A program made the position numbers and the translations under genes. DNA of 64,000 bases from Valencia hispanica (Eukaryota; Chordata; Actinopteri; Cyprinodontiformes; Valenciidae): positions 6,644,581-6,708,580 of the forward strand of contig OY747712.1 in NCBI GenBank assembly GCA_963556495.2. Reading direction: 5' to 3'. Every line of letters starts with the position of its first letter. The stretch's first letter is position 1. Shown here piece by piece: positions 10,983-23,500 of the stretch. The notes under the pieces were generated by a model. That model did not search any database. It saw only the letters and a program-made list of their open reading frames with translations, and had not been told where the DNA came from.

Positions 10983-12064
10983 ACCACCAAAAGCCACGTG
11001 TCTCTATTGAGGAAGACGCTTCTGTGACCCAGCAGCCCTGTAACAACAGCAGGAGATCCAGTCATGACCAGGACGAAGTGGAACCTCAGTGGAGTGCAGA
11101 GAACCAAATGGAACCAGAACCTCGACTGACGGAAAAAGAACAGGAGGACCCAGAGCCTCACTGGGAACCAGAACATCCCCTGATTAAAGAGGAAGAGGAG
11201 GAACCAGAACTTTTATTGATAGAGCATTGGGAACCAGAATCTCCATGGGTTAAAGAAGAAGAAGAAGAAGGGGAGGAGGAAACGGATACATCAGCGCTTG
11301 AACGTAAACAGCAGGAAGCAGAACATTTACCAACTAGACGGAAACAGAAGGAGCTCTGCCGCAGCCAGGAGGTCCAGCAGCAGTCTGTTGCTTCGATGGA
11401 GACTTCTACTATTCAGGAAGGTGATTTTAAGGAAGGAGGACCAAGAACTGAGCAGCTTTCCTGTCAAACATCCCCTGTAGTGGAGAGCAAAGTTCAGGAA
11501 GGAAGCAGCTCCACTGTGTCAGAGAGTCAGTCTCATTCTGACACAAAGAAAATGTGTTTCACATGTGACATTTGTGGGAGATCTCTGAAGAACAGGTATA
11601 GTTTAAAACTGCATTACCAAACCCACACTGGCGTGAGATCTTGTTCATGTCAAATATGCGGAAAGTCTTTCATACATAACGGGGCTTTGAACGTTCACAT
11701 GAGAACGCACACGGGTGAGAAACCTTTTTCGTGTGAAATATGTGGGAAAAGCTTCTCTCTTATATGCAACTTAAATCTCCACAAGAAAATCCATACAGGT
11801 GAGAAGCCTTTTTCTTGTGTAATATGTGGAAAGGCTTTCATACAGTATGCAACTTTGAATGCTCACATGAGAACGCACACGGGGGAGAAACCTTTTTCAT
11901 GTGAAGTGTGTGGAAAATGTTTCTCTCAAATTAGTCACTTAAATCTCCACAAGAAAATTCACACAGGTGAGAGGCCCTTTTCATGCAAAATGTGTGGGAA
12001 AAGCTTCATTCAAGCTGGCAGACTTAACTTCCACATAAAACAAAAACACACAAGTGAGAATTAG
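10983..12064 (+). CDS. C2H2 zinc-finger protein, terminal exon (6 fingers)
   Basis: The exon begins in phase 1 after a splice acceptor (codon completed as Asp, then HQKPRVSIEEDASV) and ends at TAG 12062-12064, giving about 359 residues. The first 190 residues are an acidic, proline-rich linker (repeated EPEP/EPHWEPE and IKEEEEEPE). Six C2H2 fingers follow, from CFTCDICGRS to CKMCGKSFIQAGRLNFHIKQKH, joined by TGEKP/TGERP linkers. By family this is a nuclear DNA-binding regulator; its target is unknown. The upstream ATG 10958 falls in intron sequence and is not the start. No first exon like 24129-24327 occurs between 1 and 10982, so it lies left of the window or is lost. It is paralogous to 47994-50887, with far fewer fingers. 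Confidence 0.9.
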
Positions 12065-12411
12065 TCGTTTGACTCTCACACAGATTCACTATTATACATC
12101 TGTAAGCTTTTCTTGGTAGTTTTCTCTTTGCAAGACATGTCAGAAAATGAACATTCTTTTTAAACATGCTTATCGATGACTGTTAAAAAGTTCTGATAAA
12201 CCCAACATCTCACCATGTGTTGGGAAAAACCTCTCAGCTGCTGGTGTCACAAATGTCTTTTTCATACTGTAGTCGACTCCCATCTAGTTAAGAGACTATG
12301 GGGACAAAATTGACTGAATATATCTGTGCATATGTAGTACTTGATTTGTCAACCATGTAAGCCTTTTTGAACGTAGCTCTATGTACTTGTACGTGTAAAA
12401 AAAACAAAAAC
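12065..12411 (+). other. Presumed 3' UTR of the six-finger ZNF gene
   Basis: Non-coding sequence directly after the stop codon. No AATAAA polyadenylation signal is seen before the hAT insertion at 12412, so the transcript end is unplaced. Confidence 0.4.
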
Positions 12412-12795
12412 TAGGGATGTGTACTGGTAAAAATCTGGCGATACGATATGTATCACGATACAGGGGAGACGATATGATACATTGCGGTACTATAAGACTA
12501 TATATATAGTGATTTATTTATTTTTTTTAATCTTAATTTAACCATAGAAAAACCGTCACATCATTCGAAACACTCCAACCTGTTTCATACTTTAACACAT
12601 CCAGTTTTATTACTAGATCTAGTTGATCCACTGGAACAAACAGCCACCAACTAACAGTTATACTTTGAATTTTACTACAAAAATTACTGTCATCATTAAT
12701 GGTTCCATTCAAATAAAATAAAAGAATCGAAACATTGCTTTTGAATTTCGTCACAAAAACATATATCGCCGTATCTATATTTTCTTACATCCCTA
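12412..12795. mobile_element. Short hAT-type MITE (384 bp)
   Basis: Ends TAGGGATGT... and ...ACATCCCTA form inverted repeats, with CGATAC/TATCG-rich subterminal sequence on both sides. A clear 8-bp target duplication is not visible (A-rich flanks). No coding frame. Confidence 0.7.
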
Positions 12796-13511
12796 TAAAA
12801 CATGATTTGCAAATCGCTTGAAAAACCCACTTTACATGCCGTTTTAATTGTTTAAACGTACTTGATGACATTTTAATGTCGAGCTGAGTATCGTCTGCAA
12901 AGTTATGGTAATTGATCTTAATACTCGCTATAATCTGGACTAGTCAAGCATGTAGATATTAAATAAGAGGGGCCCTAAGATGGAGCCCTGGGGCACCCCA
13001 CATGTGATTTCTGTCTGTTCTGATGAAAAATTGCCTATTGACATAAAGAAGTCCCTGTTCTTTAGGTAAGACTCGAACCAGCCATGTACCGTACCAGATA
13101 ATATAATAGTAGTAATATATCATGATCAACAGTGTCAAATGCTGCACTGAGGTCCAACAGAACCAGCACTGTGGTTCTTCCACAGTCTGTATTTATGCGG
13201 ATGTCATTGAAAACTTTGACAAGGACAGTCTCGGTGCTGTGGTGAGCGCAGAAACCAGACTGAAAAACATCAAAGCGGTTGGTCATTGTTATGAAGCTAT
13301 TTAATTGGTGAAACGGCTTTTTCAATAATCTTACTGATGAAGGGAAGATTAGAGATCGGCCTGTAGTTCTGCATTAACGTGTCCAGAATTATTCTTTTTT
13401 TAGCAGTGGTTTAATAACGGCTGTTTTTAAAGCCTGGGGGAAGACACCTGATAGCAGGGATGAGTTCACTATTTGAATCAGATCGGACCCAATGACAGGG
13501 GAAACTTTAAG

Positions 13512-13754
13512 CAACCAAGTAAGTAAAGTTTATTTATAAAGTGCTTTTCACAGACACTGAAGTCACAAAGCGCTGAACAACAAAAATCCCCAAAAAAGTA
13601 GTACAATTAAAATGAGGATACATCTAAAAATTAATATAAAGAACAGTAAAAAGAATCACAATAAAAACATGACATAAAAGCCTGGGTGAATGAAATGGTT
13701 TTTAGTTGTTTTTTTGAAAACCTCAATAGAGTCCATTAAACGAAGCTGCAGTGA
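13512..13754 (-). mobile_element. LINE tail insertion inside L2-B
   Basis: The AAAGTTTATTTATAAAGTGC start is the reverse of a LINE 3' end with an AATAAA-type signal. It splits the L2-B text that is continuous at 32215-32240 and is flanked by TTAAG on both sides (13507-13511, 13755-13759). The family is not identified. Confidence 0.65.
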
Positions 13755-14690
13755 TTAAGAAAAGCTGTAGGTACGATATCAAGGCAGCAAGAGGAGGAGC
13801 CTAATTGGTTAATGATTTCTTCCCTGTTTTAGTTTGTAGAATTCAGATATTTTCTCTGGATTGGCATTGAGTGGGCGTGCCACTGGTAATAGACTTGATA
13901 CTGATCTACAGATTGACCCTTAAATAAATAAAAAAGTTACTTTTTCATAAAGTTTGCTAATTCATTGCATGCCCTGGTGGAGTGAAATTCAGAGGCCACA
14001 GTCATAGGAGGGTTAGTTAAGTCTCTCAACTGCGTTATTAATGTTTCTGTCAATGAATTGAGAGAAGAATCTTTCCCTTGCATCTTTCTGTATGAAGTGT
14101 TGTCTGTTCAGTTTTTCTTTGTAGGTCTCTGAACCCGGACTTGAGTTTTCCGCCATTTTCTTTCAGCTCGTCGACTTTTTCTTCTCACCTCAAACCAGTG
14201 GAACGTTAGTCCATGGAGACTTCCTTCTACGTGAGACGACTTTCAGTTCAATAGGAACAGATGAATCCATGGTTTGAAAAATTAGAGTGGAGGTTATCTA
14301 CCAGCTTGTTTACTTAGTTGGATTTGGAGGATGAGGGGGAGACGGGAGAGTAACTGTTTAAAGGAGCCGTCCCTGAGAGAGTGCTTCTTTTTTTATTTTT
14401 AATTGTCTCACTTTGGCGAGGTAGTTTAACAGAGATAGTGCTTTAAAAGATGAAGAGGGAAATGGTCAGATAGGGTGACATCAGTTGCGTAGATCTTGGA
14501 TTTATTAAGCCCTTTGCCTATGATCAAGTCCAAGACTGTCCTTGAATATGGACAGCTGCTTGACGTGCTGAGTCAGGCTGAAGTTATGAATTTTTACAAT
14601 TATTTATTTTTCCCCCTCTGTCTTGGGAGATTGTCAGCATGGGTGTTGAAAAATCACATAATGATTTAAGCTATCAAAGTCAATTATATA

Positions 14691-15486
14691 TAGGGTTTGT
14701 ACGGTCATGAAAAACCTGGAAAAGTCATTGAATTTAAAAATCAAACTTCCAGGACCAGAGAAAGTTTTTGAAATTTTACTAAATCTATGTTCAAATTTTT
14801 AAAATTCTAAATAAAAAGGAAGTCAGTGACTTTTGCATTTTTAGTCCGGCAGGTGACACGCCTTCCTCCGAGGCCCTTACATGTAGCGCACGGAGACGGT
14901 GCCAACCTAAAATTAAGACTTTAAAATGCCAGGGAATTGCAATTTCAACAATGCGTGGCTTTTTATGGACAAATATCGAAGCTGGCTGCAAAAGTATGCA
15001 GACTCAACATGCGCTAAGTGTAAGCTATGCAGTAAAACTTTAACTGTTTCAAATATGGGTGAGGAGAATTTGTTCTGATACACAGCGGCTAGGGCTGGTC
15101 ACTTTACATGCAGCTCCCTCTGCTGGCAAAAGTGGTAATGGCTTAAGTAAAAACAAAAACATTGACCATCACTGAACAAGTGTTAAGCAACTCAATGGGG
15201 CTGCGGTTGACACTTTGATAGGCTGAACTTGAAGTCAAAAACTATTTACAAGTATGTTTTTGGCAGGAGAACAGCATATGCTTTAAAACTCAAATGGGTT
15301 TTGCATGATGCGTCTCCTTTTTAAAGATTATAGTGTTTAAGTTAAAGCTGCAAAATGCTTGAAAGCAGACTCTAAATTAACGAATAAATGCAGATAACAC
15401 TTTAAATTGATGCACAAATTTGTTATTTTTGGTCATGGAAAATTGGTTAAAAATGATAGTCATGGAAAACTTCTGTACGAACCCTG
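14691..15486 (+). mobile_element. hAT-type element with BED-finger remnant (796 bp)
   Basis: Inverted termini (T/C)AGGGTT(T/C)GTAC lie at both ends. The element interrupts L2-B text that is continuous near 33180. The flanks are AT-rich (ATTATATA / TATATATC), so the 8-bp duplication is only approximate. Inside, from about 14926 on the + strand, a short frame reads MPGNCNFNNAWLFM ... CAKCKLCSKTLTVSNMGEENLF. This resembles the N-terminal BED-type zinc finger of a hAT transposase and stops at a TGA at about 15075. The rest of the transposase is deleted. Confidence 0.75.
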
Positions 15487-15659
15487 TATATATCACAGAA
15501 AGTCGCTAAAGTCATTGAAGAAATTACCTCACCATTTTGGGGTTTTATATAATGTTATAAAGGCCTGTTGGGGTCTTTTATCTGGAAAGCTACATACCTG
15601 AAATAATAAATTTGCCCAGGAATACCTTTTTTTTTTTTAAAGTTTAGCAAGTCATGAAA

Positions 15660-15830
15660 TAATGTGACGCCTCAAATTAGAGAGATCTGACCACAGTGGA
15701 AAGCATCATGTTTGGTGAAAAGAAAAAGTAATATCTGTGCAAGTGCTTTATAAATTTAGTCCTGCATGTTGGTGGAGGTCTGATGATGTGGGCTTGTTCA
15801 GCTGCCCCCCTAAAGAAAGCTTGTTTTGTT
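15660..15830 (+). repeat. ZNF downstream flank, paralogous to 53180-53310 (degraded Tc1-like)
   Basis: The text AGAGATCTGACCACAGTGGA ... GCATCATGTTTGG ... GGTCTGATGATGTGGGCTTG matches 53183-53310 in order. The latter copy can be read loosely as Tc1-like transposase (GGLMMWACFA). Because both copies lie 2-4 kb downstream of a ZNF terminal exon, the element probably predates duplication of the locus. Confidence 0.6.
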
Positions 15831-17187
15831 TTATTTTTTCATGAAATGAAGTCCAAGAATTGTTCATTAATTTTTCATTATTAGGTATATGGATTAAATG
15901 TGTTTTTAATCACTGTAAATAACATTTTTGTTTATCTGTTTTGTGTCCTGTAAATATAAAGTCAGATTTTTGTTCGTTTTGCTCCGACAACAAAAGCAGG
16001 TCTCCATCGGCCATCCACCTCTGCCATAAATGAGAACATCGACTGAGTTTTACATGGAGATAAAAACAAATGTAGCAGTCATGAAGTAATAATGTATAGT
16101 TTTTAATATTTTTGTCTCTTTTCTATTGTTTTATTACCTCCCTAGGGACTGCAGATGTAAATTAGCACTGGTGCTACAATCTGGCATGTTTACTTTACAA
16201 CTTGTTAAAGTTCATCAATATGCACTGTCCCTGTTAAATAAATAAAATAAGTTGGATCTATATAAAAAAAATGAAAACAAACATGTTATAAATGCTAACA
16301 AAACAGCTGCAGCCAAAACTCCAAACAAGACTTTTGAAGACTTTTATTTTTGTAACTCCAGAATAAAGCTGTCATGTTGCTTCACTGTTTAGCTCTGTTT
16401 GTGATGATTTTAAAGTTTGAATCAAGATTTAATTTTCTTATTGATGTTTAGTGATTTTTTATTTTTATGATTTCTTTTTTTCAATAAACACATTTAATTA
16501 CATTGTTACCCCTGTACCAGTTTCTTTCATTATCGAATATGGGATGCAGAAAAGCTCAGGGCCATGCAGAGACCCTTTAGAAGGGCAGGTTCTCAAAGTT
16601 AGAAAGGGGCACATGGAGCAGGATTTTAAAATACATTACAACATAACTTTTAGTAAACAATCCTAAATAACTGATATTAATCAAGAATCTAATAGGGAAT
16701 CGTGACATAGCATAATATGGGGACCATGCAAAGCAAAAGCAGCCTATTTTTTTTTTATCTAATGGGGTACAATGTTGCTGTTGAGACGCTTCTGTGTTAA
16801 GCTGACTAAACAAGTGTTATAAAGTACATAATGAAATAATCTAACTTGCTGCTCTGTCTCACTAACTGAACCTTATTATCTGACTGGTTAGGACTGCTTT
16901 AAAGATCAAAACAGCTCAGAGGGGCATTAGCGAGGACCACGCCGCAGGGATCGCAATTTAAATGGTTAACGAAAGACAGGGACGTAGGGAGTAAGCGTCT
17001 GGGGAGATGCGCCGATGGAGGCTTAGGAGGAAGACTCTGTGTGTGGGGTGGGGCAGTCTTCAGGAATTCATCTTTGCTGTGCAGAACCCAGATGGAACCT
17101 GAAGGAGAGATGTTGGAGGTGGGGAGAACCAGGAGTGGGCGAAGGGAAGGAAGGATGACGGACAAGGAGGGCATGAAGGGAGGACGG
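15831..17187. other. No gene recognised
   Basis: AT-rich unassigned sequence with AATAAA-like sites (for example near 16363) but no supported exon. The GA-rich stretch 17090-17190 is purine-biased. A distal 3' UTR of the six-finger ZNF gene cannot be excluded. Confidence 0.4.
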
Positions 17188-17194
17188 AATGAGG

Positions 17195-17981
17195 AAAGGC
17201 AATTTTATTTGTATAGGACACTTTCAACAGCAAGGCAATTCAAGGTGCTTTTCATGATTAGGGGATAAAGTCAAAACAGCAATAAAGCATAAAACACACA
17301 CAAAAGATTCATGAAAAGATTACTCAAAGGCAGCTCTAAACAGATATGCTTTTAGCCGTGTTTTAAAAGAACTTTGTGTTTCAGCAGCTTTGCAGTTGTC
17401 TGGAAGTTTGTTCCAAGGGGAGCATAGAAACTGAAAGCTGCTTCTCCATGTTTGGTTCTAATTCTATGGATGCTGAGTAGACTGGAATTAGAGGACCTGA
17501 GTGGTCTGGTGGGGTTGGTAAAATGACAACAGATCTCCAACATACTTTGATGCCAAGTCATTTGTAGAGAAAAACATTAGGTTACACTCTTCATAACTTC
17601 GGACTTCATCAACAGTAGATCTTCAACATACTTTGGTGCTAAGCCATTCAATGATCTATAAACTAGTAAAAGTATTTAGAAGTCTATTCTCTGAGCTACA
17701 GGGAGCCAGTGTAAGGACTTTAGAACTGGGGTGATGTGCTCTACTTTCATGGTTCTAGTGAGGAACACGAGCAGCAGCGTTCTGGATCAGCTGCAGCTGT
17801 CTGATTGACTTTTTAGGGAGAGCTGTGAAGACGCTGTTGCAGTAATCAATCCGACTAAAGATAAACACATGGATGAGTTTTTCTAGGTCCTGTTGTGACA
17901 TCAGTCCTTTAATCCTAGAAATGTTCTTCAGGTGATAGAAGGCTGACCTTGTTATTGCCTTTATGTGACCCTGGAGGTTCA
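17195..17981 (-). mobile_element. 5'-truncated L2-B tail with 7-bp target duplication
   Basis: The minus strand carries the L2 ORF2 C-terminal block (LRSSNSSLLSIHRIRTKHGEAAFSFYAPL) and 3' UTR. The repeat AATGAGG occurs at 17188-17194 and 17982-17988. The copy ends upstream at the CTCCAGGGTCACATAA phrase shared with 28222. The frame has breaks. Confidence 0.82.
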
Positions 17982-18270
17982 AATGAGGGAGGGGATGCAA
18001 GAGATGTCAGGGGTTGAGATTCTAAATGAACAAGACAGACGTGAAATGTCAGGTTGACTGAAACAGTAACAGAGGCACATTTGAGGCGTGGGACAGCAAG
18101 GGAAATGAGTCTGTAGACAAATGAGTAATAGAAGAATGCATGGAGTATGCTCCCTTTCCCAAAAATAAGTTAACATAATACTATTTTCTATAGCAGTGTT
18201 AGCACCTCTGAGAGATTCAGATATTTAAAGTGGAGATTAAGACACTATATACGTAAACATAATTACTTAA

Positions 18271-19758
18271 AGGAGTCATATGTAAGATGGCCAAAGCTAG
18301 TACGGCAATCACTTTTAAATTACTTTTATTTTAAATTGCTCGTGTTCCTCACTAGAACCAGGAAAGTAGAGCACATCACCCCAGTTCTCCAGTCCTTACA
18401 CTGGCTCCCTGTAGCTCAGAGAATAGACTTCTTAATACTTTTACTAGTTTATAAATCAATACATGGCTTAGCACCAAAATATGTTGAAGACCTGTTGTCA
18501 CAGTACCAACCACCAAGACCACTCAGGTCCTCCAACTCTAGCCTACTAAACATCCCTAGAATCAGAACTAAACATGGAGAAGCAGCTTTCAGTTTCTATG
18601 CTCCTCTAATCTGGAACAAACATCCTGACGAGTGTAGAGCTGCTGAAACTCTGAACTGCTTTAAATCGAGACTAAAACCCATCTGTTTAGAATTGCCTTC
18701 GAGTAAATGCTTGATGTCATATGTATGAAATGTGTTCATGCTCTCTTGTTTTATTGTGTATCATGTGTAATGTGTGTTTCTTTTAATTTCCAATGTTATA
18801 TTCCATGTCTGTCTGTTTGTTTTGTTTTTTAAATCACCAAATCATGTAAGGCACCTTGAATTACCCTGCTGTTGAAAGTGTGCTATACAAATAAAATTGC
18901 CTTGCCTTGCCTTAAATGACTGTAGAGCGATGTATCCCCTCCCCCTCCCCCCCGACTCGAGGTTGCCAGATAGGCTGCAGGATCCAGCAGGAACGTAGGC
19001 TGCTACAAGGAGCTTCCAATGGCAAGTGACGAGTCCTACACAGTAATTTATTTTTCTGTTAATTATGTTTAATTATAATGACAGAGAAACAGGCTCTGTT
19101 AATGCATTGCTCACGTTAGCAATGACGACTCCACGTTTTTATTTCCCAAACAATTCCTTACCTTTTCAATTCAAAGATCCTCCTCCTTCGTATGCTTGAC
19201 GTTACTTTGGACGAACATGCATATCTTTGTTCGACTGTCATGAATATTTAAAATGTCCGTTTACATTAAGTACAAGTTAGCCAAACATGGGTGAATCTTA
19301 CCTGTCCAGGAGAAAAATTAGCAACATTGGCGTCTGTCTTCAAATTCTTCTCTGTTTTCAGCCGCCTCCATCTTGCAAAGGCATCTCCTATACAAAGTTT
19401 TATTTCGGACTTTGTCACGACGTATTTCTGAATGATGACAAGGTCTTTTAGGTGTAGTAACGTTAAACATTTTTTATCAGAAACACTTTTGTAGCTCCAG
19501 CTGTAGTAACTAAAGCAGAGACACTACTGACTTCATGATTGGTAGATAGGTGGAGGGCGGAGCTCCAGGACAAAACACAAAATGACATCATCAACATCAG
19601 TTCAGGGCTGCAACTTCACTTTTTAAATGACAATATCCTGGCCGTACTACTGTTGTCAGTGATATAAGTATTTGAAATGAACATAGTTTCTTAATGTCTA
19701 GTGACAAATCAGGGCCATTTTATGATGAATTGAAATACATTTCTTACATACAGCTCCT
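18271..19758. mobile_element. TTAA-flanked DNA element containing an L2-B tail
   Basis: Termini AGGAGTCATATGTAAGA and the inverse of AGGAGCTGTATGTAAGA are each bordered by TTAA (18267-18270, 19759-19762). Insertion at TTAA suggests a piggyBac-like mechanism, but the superfamily is not proven without a transposase. A 580-bp L2 tail (18330-18913) sits inside. The family resembles the 33422-33916 element (AGGGGCTATATGCAA ends). Confidence 0.75.
18330..18913 (+). mobile_element. 5'-truncated L2-B tail, + strand
   Basis: A 130-residue frame at 18336-18728 reads TRKVEHITPVLQSLHWLPVAQRIDF ... PLRSSNSSLLNIPRIRTKHG ... FKSRLKPICL, the conserved L2 ORF2 C-terminus. The 3' UTR ends in AATAAAATTGCCTTGCCTTG, with CCTTG tail repeats. 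It is the least broken L2-B tail here. It faces the minus-strand tail at 17195-17981 with their truncated ends 350 bp apart. Confidence 0.88.
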
Positions 19759-19811
19759 TTAACTCTCATGCAGACCCCGCCCACAGATATATATCGCATG
19801 CCTATAAAATA

Positions 19812-20015
19812 TTGCAACAGGAAAGTAAAGTGAATACACTGGACATTAAGGAAAAATGGGAACTGGAAATGAACATAATAATTGAGAATGGAGACTGGGA
19901 ACAGACTTTAAAAGAGGAACATAAGATAACAAGAAGCCCGACCTTAAGAGAGTTCGAATGGAAAAGTGAGTATGCTCCACCCAGGGAGCCTTACAGTGAG
20001 TTTTATTCAAATTAG
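19812..20015 (+). pseudogene. Possible L1/Tx1-type LINE ORF2 C-terminal fragment
   Basis: A 67-residue frame contains KEKWELEMNIIIENGDWEQT and SPTLREFEWKS, resembling the region after the RT core in L1/Tx1 ORF2 (KW...L...I...W, LREFnWK). It is short and without recognisable flanks, so the assignment is tentative. Confidence 0.45.
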
Positions 20016-20657
20016 TTTATTACTGGCTAATTTTTATTCAAAATATTTTAAGGCTTTCCTTAAGCTACTAGTTTCAAGTTTACATGGCAGCCCTTGTATG
20101 TTAGTTTCACTTCTGTGATATCGTTACACTGCTTGTGAACAAGTGCCATTAATTAGAGTCGTAGAGTAAATGCGATGTATTTTGCGGGCTATTTGTGCTT
20201 ATAATCATAGGCTACTACATTTTAATATTTTGGAGTAATAATATTGCTATCTGCTCTACGTCTTACTGGCTTGGTATATATTCATTAGCTGCTTTACAAA
20301 CTAATAACAGATTTCCAGAATGTGATATTCATCTTTAGGCCAATTTAACAGGTGGGATATTCTGATCAAGGTTTTCAGTGCATCTTTATGTGCTAGTTTT
20401 AGCTTTATATTAAACGGGTAGCATGTTCTGTGGATTGAAAAAGTTTTCGTTATTTATAATTTTTTGCTATGTTAGGCATTACTGCTAAACTGCCACTTCA
20501 ATCCCGTCACTTGAAAAATATTTTCCGATGATTATGTTTAACATCAAAGCTAACAGTTGTTGTTTTTTCGGCATGTAAACATACTTTTCAAGGGGTAGCA
20601 CCGACAGATGCGCGCTACGGTAGGACATTCTGAGGAGGTAGCACAGATCGTCAGAAC
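20016..20657. other. No gene recognised
   Basis: AT-rich unique sequence; nothing supported. Confidence 0.5.
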
Positions 20658-20835
20658 AGAGCTGTCAGCCATATAATAAAGAAATTAGAGCGTATCACGT
20701 CATAACGTGATAGTTTATTGTAAAAACGTGAAACTATCATGTTATAACGTGATAGTTTCAAGTGGTTTTCACGTTTTTACAACAACGTTATAACGTGATA
20801 CGGTCTAATTTCTTTATTATATGGCTGACAGCTCT
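20658..20835. repeat. Near-perfect 178-bp foldback (hairpin MITE)
   Basis: The outer arms AGAGCTGTCAGCCATATAAT... and its reverse complement match through about 45 bases with one or two differences. Inside, several copies of the AACGTGATA/TATCACGTT motif form further short palindromes around TTGTAAAAACGTGAAA and its inverse. There is essentially no loop, so the whole element can fold on itself. No flanking target duplication is obvious. Confidence 0.85.
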
Positions 20836-20999
20836 ACGCCGCCGTACATATGACCTGCTGAAATATAGAAAATGTACCTGGGATGAAGACATTTGTCACA
20901 AAGGCTGCCCAAGACGTGAAAATCTGTAACGTTAGAGGGTATCGCTTGTAAATGTGAATCCCCTGGTGTAACCATAACAGATTTTACGACAGTAGTAGA

Positions 21000-21180
21000 A
21001 AACAATAGATTTTTACCAACTGTACCGTTTACTGTAGAAAATAATCTACGTTAATATCTACTTTATAAATGATAGTTTAGAAAGGTTCTGGTCTGATTTA
21101 GATAATTTGTTTATTTGTTTTAGCCGCAAATCTGCTGTTCCACTCCAGTCCATTGGGGGGCGGTGAATAGACCAATCAAC
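21000..21180 (+). repeat. Decayed duplicate of the ZNF promoter region
   Basis: The text TTAATATC ... AATGATAGTTTAGAAA ... TGTTCCACTCCAGTCCA ... GGGGCGGTGAATAGACCAATCA matches 23905-24030. The next shared words (ATCAGCTGCTTTGT.TCAG) reappear only at 21495, so about 310 bp has been inserted at 21181. No first-exon coding sequence follows, so this promoter copy has lost its gene. Confidence 0.78.
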
Positions 21181-22017
<837 letters not shown>

Positions 22018-22029
22018 CAGGCAGCAAAT

Positions 22030-22480
22030 ATAAACCGTTTTTCGTTGATCTTCCTACAACACATAGTTTTTTTAATGTTTTGTAAGTAAATTTGGGAATT
22101 TTCTATCATTCAACAAACTAATAGAGTGTGCAATACCAAATTACATGTTGTAGTGATTCATTTTGGTGATATTTTAGCTTTCAAAAACGTATTAAAATGG
22201 CAATAACTACACTATTACATGCTGTAGTGCCACTAAATTTACAGGACATATAAACCATCTCCCACTGTTCATTCTGCAACTCTTACTTTGGTAAAATAGG
22301 CTCAAAATTCATTTTGGTGATATTATAGCATTCAAAAACTTATTAAATGTGCAGTAACTACACTATTACATGCTTTAGTGCCACTAAATTCACAGGATAT
22401 ATAAACCATCTCCCCTTGATCATACTACAACTCATACTTTGGAAAAATAAGCCAGAAATTCATTTTAGGGATTTTCTTAT
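22030..22480 (+). repeat. Three tandem ~150-bp repeats
   Basis: Units are marked by TTCATTTTGGTGATATT(T/A)TAGC at 22158 and 22309 and a degraded form at 22458, plus ACTACACTATTACATGCT(G/T)TAGTGCCAC at 22206 and 22357. The spacing is about 150 bp. The leftmost unit is diverged. Satellite-like; no coding frame is shared. Confidence 0.85.
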
Positions 22481-22564
22481 GAAAAATCAAATCACACATA
22501 AAGTAACGGATAGCTTAACGGATAACATTGATTTTTGTTGTTGTTTATTTGCTACATATGGCAA

Positions 22565-22730
22565 ATAAATCATTAATGTCTTCGATAAATTTACCAACAG
22601 CCTGTTTAGGACACCTGGTGACATTGTACAATATAACTGTGTTGTCTGCGTAGCTATTGTAAGTAATGTTCTTTATTAACTGTGCTAATGAGCGCATGTA
22701 CATGTTGAACAGAGAAGACATTGGCAAGCA
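22565..22730 (-). pseudogene. LINE reverse transcriptase scrap
   Basis: The minus strand reads SSLFNMYMRSLAQLIKN ... NSYADNTVILYNV, matching the L2/CR1 motif B to C spacing with the catalytic YADD changed to YADN. It is isolated, with no recognisable element ends. Confidence 0.65.
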
Positions 22731-23070
22731 TTGACACTTACATCATATAATTCTTTATATTAACCTCGAATAATTAAAGAACAAGTAGTTGTGTTTTTTT
22801 TCCATTGTATGGGTAACCTTACAAAGCACATTCAAAGAGCCTAAAGAATTACACAACTAATATACTCACCACAACCTTCCAGTGCACATTGTTTATGTTT
22901 ACAAATCCAATGATTCCATAATAGTCATCCAACGCAACCTGTAGAAAGTGTTTGTGAAGAAAAGTTTTATTGACCTTTTTTGTGAAATGACCAGGGCTAA
23001 AAAAAAAAGTTTTCATTGGCAGAGAATCGTCAGTAAAGTAACACCAGAAAGTGAACATTACTTTTTCATA
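22731..23070. other. No gene recognised
   Basis: Short AT-rich interval between the RT scrap and the Tc1 remnant; nothing supported. Confidence 0.5.
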
Positions 23071-23072
23071 TA

Positions 23073-23500
23073 CGGTGGCTATGGAAAGTATTCAGACCCC
23101 TTTAAATTTGTCACTTTTTGTTTCATTGCAGCCATTTGCTTTAATCAAAAAGTAAATTTTCTTTCTCATTAATGTACACTCAGCACCCCATCTTGACAGG
23201 AAAAAACAGAAATGTAGAAATTTTTCCAAATTTATTTAAAAAGAAAAACTGAAATATCACATGGTCATAAGTATTCAGACCCTTTACTCAGCATTGAGTA
23301 GAAGCTCCCTTTTGAGCTAGTGCAGCCATGAGTCTTCTTGGGAATGTTGCAACAAGTTTTTCACACCTGGATTTGGGAATCCTCTTCCATTCTTCCTTGC
23401 AGATCGTCTCAAGTTCTGTCAGGCTGGATTTTGAACGGTTGTGGACAGCCATTTTCAGGTCTCTCCAGAGATGCTCAATTGGGTTTAGCACTGACAAGAG
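23073..23500 (-). mobile_element. Tc1-like element, 3' part
   Basis: The left border TACGGTGGCTATGGAAAGTA is a familiar fish Tc1 terminus. The minus strand encodes the transposase C-terminus (NPIEHLWRDLKMAVHNR ... LTELETICKEEWKRIP), including the last catalytic Glu region. The element stops abruptly at 23500, where ZNF linker sequence begins, so its 5' half is missing. Confidence 0.87.

Larger units (their letters stand above)
12860..15660 (-). mobile_element. L2-type LINE, family B, partial copy with two insertions
   Basis: This matches the composite copy at 30826-33350 closely and collinearly. On the minus strand at 13062-13325 it encodes the RT block FQSGFCAHHSTETVLVKVFNDI ... LLDLSAAFDTVDH, the L2 motif A. 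The 3' end is missing on the left. It is interrupted by a LINE-tail insertion (13512-13754) and a hAT element (14691-15486). Frames are broken by several indels, so it is a fossil. Confidence 0.85.
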
